Below, piece after piece: positions 41,994 through 45,696 of a DNA stretch of 45,696 nucleotides. The stretch is from assembly GCA_030655145.1 (NCBI GenBank), contig JAURWD010000047.1, positions 1 to 45,696 on the forward strand. Direction: 5' to 3'. Made by a program: the position numbers and the translations under genes. The notes beneath the pieces are model-generated. The model searched no databases, had not been told where the DNA came from, and worked only from the letters and a program-made list of their open reading frames with translations. This stretch comes from Ferruginibacter sp. (GTDB lineage: Bacteria > Bacteroidota > Bacteroidia > Chitinophagales > Chitinophagaceae). Positions within the stretch are counted from its first letter, which is position 1. Every line of letters starts with the position of its first letter.

Positions 41994-44900
41994 TTACAAT
42001 TTTACCATCCGGTGCGCTGAGACACCAGCGGTTGTTTCAACCTGTACGGTGTACGCACCCGCTTTCAGCTGGGTGGCGTTAACGGTTAACTGGCCACTGC
42101 TGCCATTATGTGTTCTACTATAAACCATACTTCCATCAGTGCTGAAAATACTCAGTTTTACCTCCTGGAAATTTGATCCAAGCACGATCTTAAATTGTTC
42201 GGTAACCGGGTTTGGATAGATGCCCGGAGACATACCCTTGATCCCATGAAGGCGCATCGTTGGATTTTCTTCAGCTGCAGGCAGAAGCCCAGCTGGTGGG
42301 GCTGCGACTGTCACCGTGATCGTTTCGTCATCAAACAACACCGGTGAACCATTGTCTGTCACTTTTACTTTAAAAATGAAGCTGCCGGTCGTGGTTGGCG
42401 TCCAGGTGAACGCGCCGGTGGTACTGCTGATCAAAGCACCGGTTGGTGGTGTCACGAGCGAAAATGTTTTTGTTTGTCCCGCATCAACATCCGTTGCGAA
42501 AGCGGTGAACTTTAGTTGCGTGTTTGGCGCAACGGTTTTGTTACCAATGAAGGCTAATACCGGTGCATCATTTACCGCAGTGATGTTGAAGGTGACCCAG
42601 GCTGGTGTCGAGGTGATACAACCCACGCTCACTGTAAAGGCGAAAGAATCTTTCCCTGAATAATTCGCAAAAGGCGTGTAGGTTCTTGCTGAAGCAGTTC
42701 CGGAATTCATCGATCCATGGCGCGGTGGAATGGCAATATTGTAGTTCAGGACCACAGCACCCGTGCCAGTTAAAGTAAGGGATTTCGCGACATCTTCTGT
42801 GGTGGCCAGGTTAGCTTGCGCATTTGCGACCAGGCTGATCTTTGGCGCCATCACCAAACCTCCCTGCGGAGAACTTCCGTCTGAGGTGATGTTAAAGTTT
42901 TTCAGGATCGAGTATGCATTGAGGTTAGTTATCCGGAAGATAGTTCCCGCCTGGCTGCTACCACCTGTTGAGGCAGTACCGTAAAATGCACCGTCAGTGC
43001 CGATCACCAAACCTCCTTTAGGATTACCACCATCGGACGTGCCATTCAGGTGGCGCATTTTGGTCATTGCACCTGCAGTACTTATTTTAAAGATCACGCC
43101 CTTTCCATAAGTGCCGCCCGTAGCCATAGTTCCGTAAAAAAATCCATCACTGGCGCGGACCATATTGCCGGCAGGGCCGCTTCCGTCACTGCCTGAAACA
43201 AGGGTTTTCAAGACGGTGAATAAGCCGCCCTTTGTTATTCTGAAAAACCGGCTGTTATAACCTGTCAGGCCGTAGAAGCTACCATCCGTTCCTTCCACCA
43301 ATCCGCCTTCTGAATAATTGCCATCCGTCGCCGGTACAAGATGCCGCAGCACACTAAACGAACCGCCGGTTGTTATCCTGAAAATTGTTCCGCCGGTGCC
43401 CGTCCCACCGGAATAGGTCATGCCATACAGGGCACTGTCAAGGCCTACGATCATAGTGCCTTTTATCTCGCCACCATCAGTGGCGGATTTCAAATGACGC
43501 AACACAGAAAACTGGCCAGCCGCAGTCCATTTGAAAATCGTTCCACTTCCATTGGTGCCCCCGGTTTCCGTGGTACCGTAAATGTTTCCATCCTTACCTT
43601 TCACCAATCCCCCCATCGGGTTGCCCCCGTCAACGTTCCGGTTAAAGGAACGCAACACGGTGGTGGTGCCGCCGCAGATCTTAAACAAAGTGCCATAGTT
43701 ATATGTGCCGCCATTGCGGGTTACACCGTAGTAAGCGCTGTCTTTTCCTATAGCAAGATTATCCTGTGGCGTATTGCCCATCAACGCGCCGTTGAAATGT
43801 GTCAGGACCGAAAACACGTGGGCAGTGGTTATTTTGACGATCGTTCCCAGTGCAAGTTTTCCCCCTAGGTTCGTCATGCCGTACAAAGCGCCATCGCTTC
43901 CCTGCACCAGCCCACCCATGGGGTAGCTGCCATCCGTTGCGGGCGTTAATTTTTTTACGACCGTAACAACACCGGCGGTGGACATCTTAAAAATGGATCC
44001 ACCAAATCCACCGCTGAGACTGTAGGTCATGCCCCAAAAATTGCCATCACTGGCGAGGAAGAGACTGCCAGTTGCATTACCACCCTCAATACCAGCGGAT
44101 AAGTTTTTTATCACAGAGAATGTTTTTCCGTCGAGCGTGGTTTTAAAAATGGTGCCATTGTAGAGACCGCCGGCCGGCGTGATGCCATAGAGCCAGCCAT
44201 CCTTTCCCTGTATCAAATCTCCGCGGGGGTAGATGCCGTCAGGATCGTTCAGGCTACGCAAAATCGTGTATGCACCGCCGGTAGTGAAGCGAAAGATAAC
44301 GCCATCGTTGGTTGTTCCGCCTGTGTACGTCATTCCATAGAGATTGCCATCATTGGCCTGAATAAGGCCACCATAGGGCGTTGCTCCATCAGTTTTTGTA
44401 AACGATTTCATCATCGTGTATTGCCCGGCCATGGTGATCTTGAAAATGGTACCATACCCAAGTGTTCCCCCTGAACTTGCGAGTCCGTACAAATTATCAT
44501 CACTGCCCTGCACCAGTTTTCCATGTGGATGTCCGCCCTCGGTATTCACCAGCAAACTTTTGATCACACTATATTGTCCACCTGGCGTGATGCGGAAAAT
44601 GCCGCCACCATTGTTAACCGTACCTGCACTCACGGTTCCGTAAAAGTTTCCGTCCCTGGCCTGTACCAGGCTGCCTCTTGGATAGCCACCATCAACCGAC
44701 AGGTTAAAGTGTTTTAGGATCGTGATGCTTCCCGTGTTGGAAACCCGGAACAAGGTGCCATGATTGTAGGTGCCTCCTTCCGGCGTAAGGCCATAGAGAT
44801 TGCCATCGGAACCTTTCACCAGGTCATCGACGGGGTTAGCGCCCCAGTCTGCAAATCCTTTGATCACGTTGAAATTTTTTCCATCGCTTTTGATGGAGTA

Positions 44901-45068
44901 CGCGGTTCCTTTGCCTTCGGGCCCGCCGTTAGAAGTTAGTCCGACCAATACGTCCTGCGCCTGCAGCGTTGAAAAACTGCCGAGCAAAAAAATGCAGAGT
45001 ACGTAGATGAAGTGCCGGGAGATCGGGCGGCGCATAAAGCTGCCACCTGCAAGATGTGTCCTTGTCAT
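41994..45068 (-). CDS. GloVer-repeat T9SS-secreted protein
   Basis: A 1024-residue secreted protein. A signal peptide ends STLQAQ (start at the ATG 45068, or 45035 giving a shorter n-region). Next are about 14 tandem units of roughly 50 residues, each with the GloVer pattern SDGNLYGLTPxGGTxxxGTLFRIT and a KxLxxxDGxxPxGGLV linker. After these come Ig/cadherin-like domains (ISLVANAQANLATTED; VNDAPVLAFIGNKTVAPN; a He-PIG-like block) and a T9SS type A sorting domain (GIYPNPVTEQFKIVL to AGAYTVQVETT, ending RMVKL). Such repeats build a beta-propeller-like stalk. Probably a surface or extracellular adhesin-like protein; function unknown. Confidence 0.9.
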   Translation of the reverse strand: MTRTHLAGGSFMRRPISRHFIYVLCIFLLGSFSTLQAQDVLVGLTSNGGPEGKGTAYSIKSDGKNFNVIKGFADWGANPVDDLVKGSDGNLYGLTPEGGTYNHGTLFRVSNTGSITILKHFNLSVDGGYPRGSLVQARDGNFYGTVSAGTVNNGGGIFRITPGGQYSVIKSLLVNTEGGHPHGKLVQGSDDNLYGLASSGGTLGYGTIFKITMAGQYTMMKSFTKTDGATPYGGLIQANDGNLYGMTYTGGTTNDGVIFRFTTGGAYTILRSLNDPDGIYPRGDLIQGKDGWLYGITPAGGLYNGTIFKTTLDGKTFSVIKNLSAGIEGGNATGSLFLASDGNFWGMTYSLSGGFGGSIFKMSTAGVVTVVKKLTPATDGSYPMGGLVQGSDGALYGMTNLGGKLALGTIVKITTAHVFSVLTHFNGALMGNTPQDNLAIGKDSAYYGVTRNGGTYNYGTLFKICGGTTTVLRSFNRNVDGGNPMGGLVKGKDGNIYGTTETGGTNGSGTIFKWTAAGQFSVLRHLKSATDGGEIKGTMIVGLDSALYGMTYSGGTGTGGTIFRITTGGSFSVLRHLVPATDGNYSEGGLVEGTDGSFYGLTGYNSRFFRITKGGLFTVLKTLVSGSDGSGPAGNMVRASDGFFYGTMATGGTYGKGVIFKISTAGAMTKMRHLNGTSDGGNPKGGLVIGTDGAFYGTASTGGSSQAGTIFRITNLNAYSILKNFNITSDGSSPQGGLVMAPKISLVANAQANLATTEDVAKSLTLTGTGAVVLNYNIAIPPRHGSMNSGTASARTYTPFANYSGKDSFAFTVSVGCITSTPAWVTFNITAVNDAPVLAFIGNKTVAPNTQLKFTAFATDVDAGQTKTFSLVTPPTGALISSTTGAFTWTPTTTGSFIFKVKVTDNGSPVLFDDETITVTVAAPPAGLLPAAEENPTMRLHGIKGMSPGIYPNPVTEQFKIVLGSNFQEVKLSIFSTDGSMVYSRTHNGSSGQLTVNATQLKAGAYTVQVETTAGVSAHRMVKL

Positions 45069-45220
45069 GATGTTAGTGTTGATGTAATTATGTTATGTTG
45101 GGAAATTTGGTTTTGGCTTTTCGGGCTCAAAAATAATTGGTGATGAATTTTTTTACAGGCAGAAGTGGAGGGAACCGCAGAAATGCAGGTTGAGTTGTAT
45201 TTTCTGGCGATGAATGATGT

Positions 45221-45264
45221 GCATTCGCCTTTGCAGCCGGCGTGGCTGTGTTATTGCAACGGCT
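45221..45264. repeat. short intergenic repeat, diverged copy A
   Basis: About 37 of 44 bases match the left part of copy B (45374-45417), including GCATTCGCCT and ATTGCAACGGC. The right part is missing. It suggests an older, decayed copy. Confidence 0.5.
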
Positions 45265-45377
45265 GGTGAGTAGAATTACAGAGTCAGTTTAAGTCACATA
45301 TTGATTCTAATTTAAATTTTTTCTTTTGTTGCGTTTTGTGTTTTCATAATTCGTTAAATTAATTCGACTCGGCGCAT

Positions 45378-45452
45378 TCGCCTCTTCCGCCGGCGGGGCT
45401 GCGTCATTGCAACGGCGCTGCTTTCGCTTCTTTGAAAAATCTCGCTTACGCT
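45378..45452. repeat. 75-bp intergenic repeat, copy B
   Basis: It matches copy C (45622-45696) at 71 of 75 positions, with a spacing of 244 bp. It contains the perfect palindrome CCGCCGGCGG (45387-45396), which copy C does not keep. No reading frame explains it. Confidence 0.75.
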
Positions 45453-45526
45453 CGATGTTTTCAATGCCGACTTCGTCGTCACCGAACCGAAAGATGCGCC
45501 TTATGCAACAACCGGTGAAAGAGATG

Positions 45527-45558
45527 CAGCGTCAATTTGTTTGCACTCATTGACGCTG
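45527..45558. other. hairpin CAGCGTCAAT-N12-ATTGACGCTG with T-rich tail
   Basis: A 10-bp perfect stem sits between repeat copies B and C, followed by TCTGTGTTTTATTTTTT. It looks like a terminator on the plus strand, but no gene ends near it, so it may belong to the repeat unit. Confidence 0.45.
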
Positions 45559-45621
45559 TCTGTGTTTTATTTTTTGCTGGTACTGTATTCTTTGTTCGAT
45601 ACAGTTTTTACTTCGCCACAG

Positions 45622-45696
45622 TCGCCTCCTCAGCCGGCGGGGCAGCGTCATTGCAACGGCGCTGCTTTCGCTTCTTTGAAAAATCTCGCTGACGCT
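45622..45696. repeat. 75-bp intergenic repeat, copy C (cut by the window end)
   Basis: This copy matches copy B at 71 of 75 bases and runs off the window. The true length of the unit cannot be judged here; copy B is followed by more sequence that may also be shared. Confidence 0.7.

Overview
The window looks like a chromosomal stretch from a Bacteroidota bacterium, most plausibly Chitinophagaceae or a close relative. The signs are a SusC/SusD pair, a protein with a C-terminal type IX secretion (T9SS) sorting domain, many lipoproteins with short lipoboxes, AT-rich translation starts, and promoters of the TTG-N19-TAnnTTTG type. No rRNA, tRNA, CRISPR array, phage or transposase gene was seen.

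Layout. Positions 1-6300 (+ strand) hold stand-alone housekeeping or accessory enzymes: an SRPBCC protein, an exported esterase, a DUF885 peptidase-like protein, a cupin lipoprotein, an exported amidohydrolase and a HAD phosphatase. Positions 6461-8483 (- strand) hold an SDR oxidoreductase and an AraC-type regulator. Positions 8647-10395 (- strand) are an arsenic operon, arsR-arsM-arsC, with a palindromic operator overlapping the promoter -7 box; no arsenite pump is in view. Positions 10841-14332 hold a DUF1593/Sde182-like exported protein, a SnoaL-like lipoprotein and an alpha/beta hydrolase. Positions 14379-14892 are a tandem pair of 222-bp repeats built as nested inverted repeats. Positions 14994-19303 hold small envelope proteins, a zinc-metalloprotease lipoprotein, a GYWK-domain lipoprotein, an SRPBCC protein and a PepSY-type membrane protein, with two clear terminators.

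The most interesting part is 19577-27463. A near-perfect Bacteroidota promoter is followed at its start site by a palindrome (GTCTAC-N7-GTAGAC). A leader of nearly 400 nt then contains a 28-codon open reading frame ending in four consecutive cysteine codons and a stop. After that come RNA hairpins and a SusC-SusD-DoxX-DoxX operon. The SusC protein has no cysteine and only four methionines in 1037 residues. Together this suggests a cysteine- or sulfur-responsive attenuator controlling an outer-membrane uptake system. The leader peptide is directly visible; the sulfur role is inference.

Positions 27596-41846 hold a GAF histidine-kinase-like protein with a degenerate ATPase domain, an MBL-fold/PQQ-dehydrogenase pair, a class 3 lipase, two small envelope proteins, a complete RND efflux operon (adaptor, pump, outer-membrane factor) behind a 14-bp palindrome, and a VOC protein ending at a bidirectional terminator. 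Positions 41994-45068 encode a GloVer-repeat T9SS cargo protein. The last 480 bp are intergenic and carry three copies of another short repeat, the last one running off the window.
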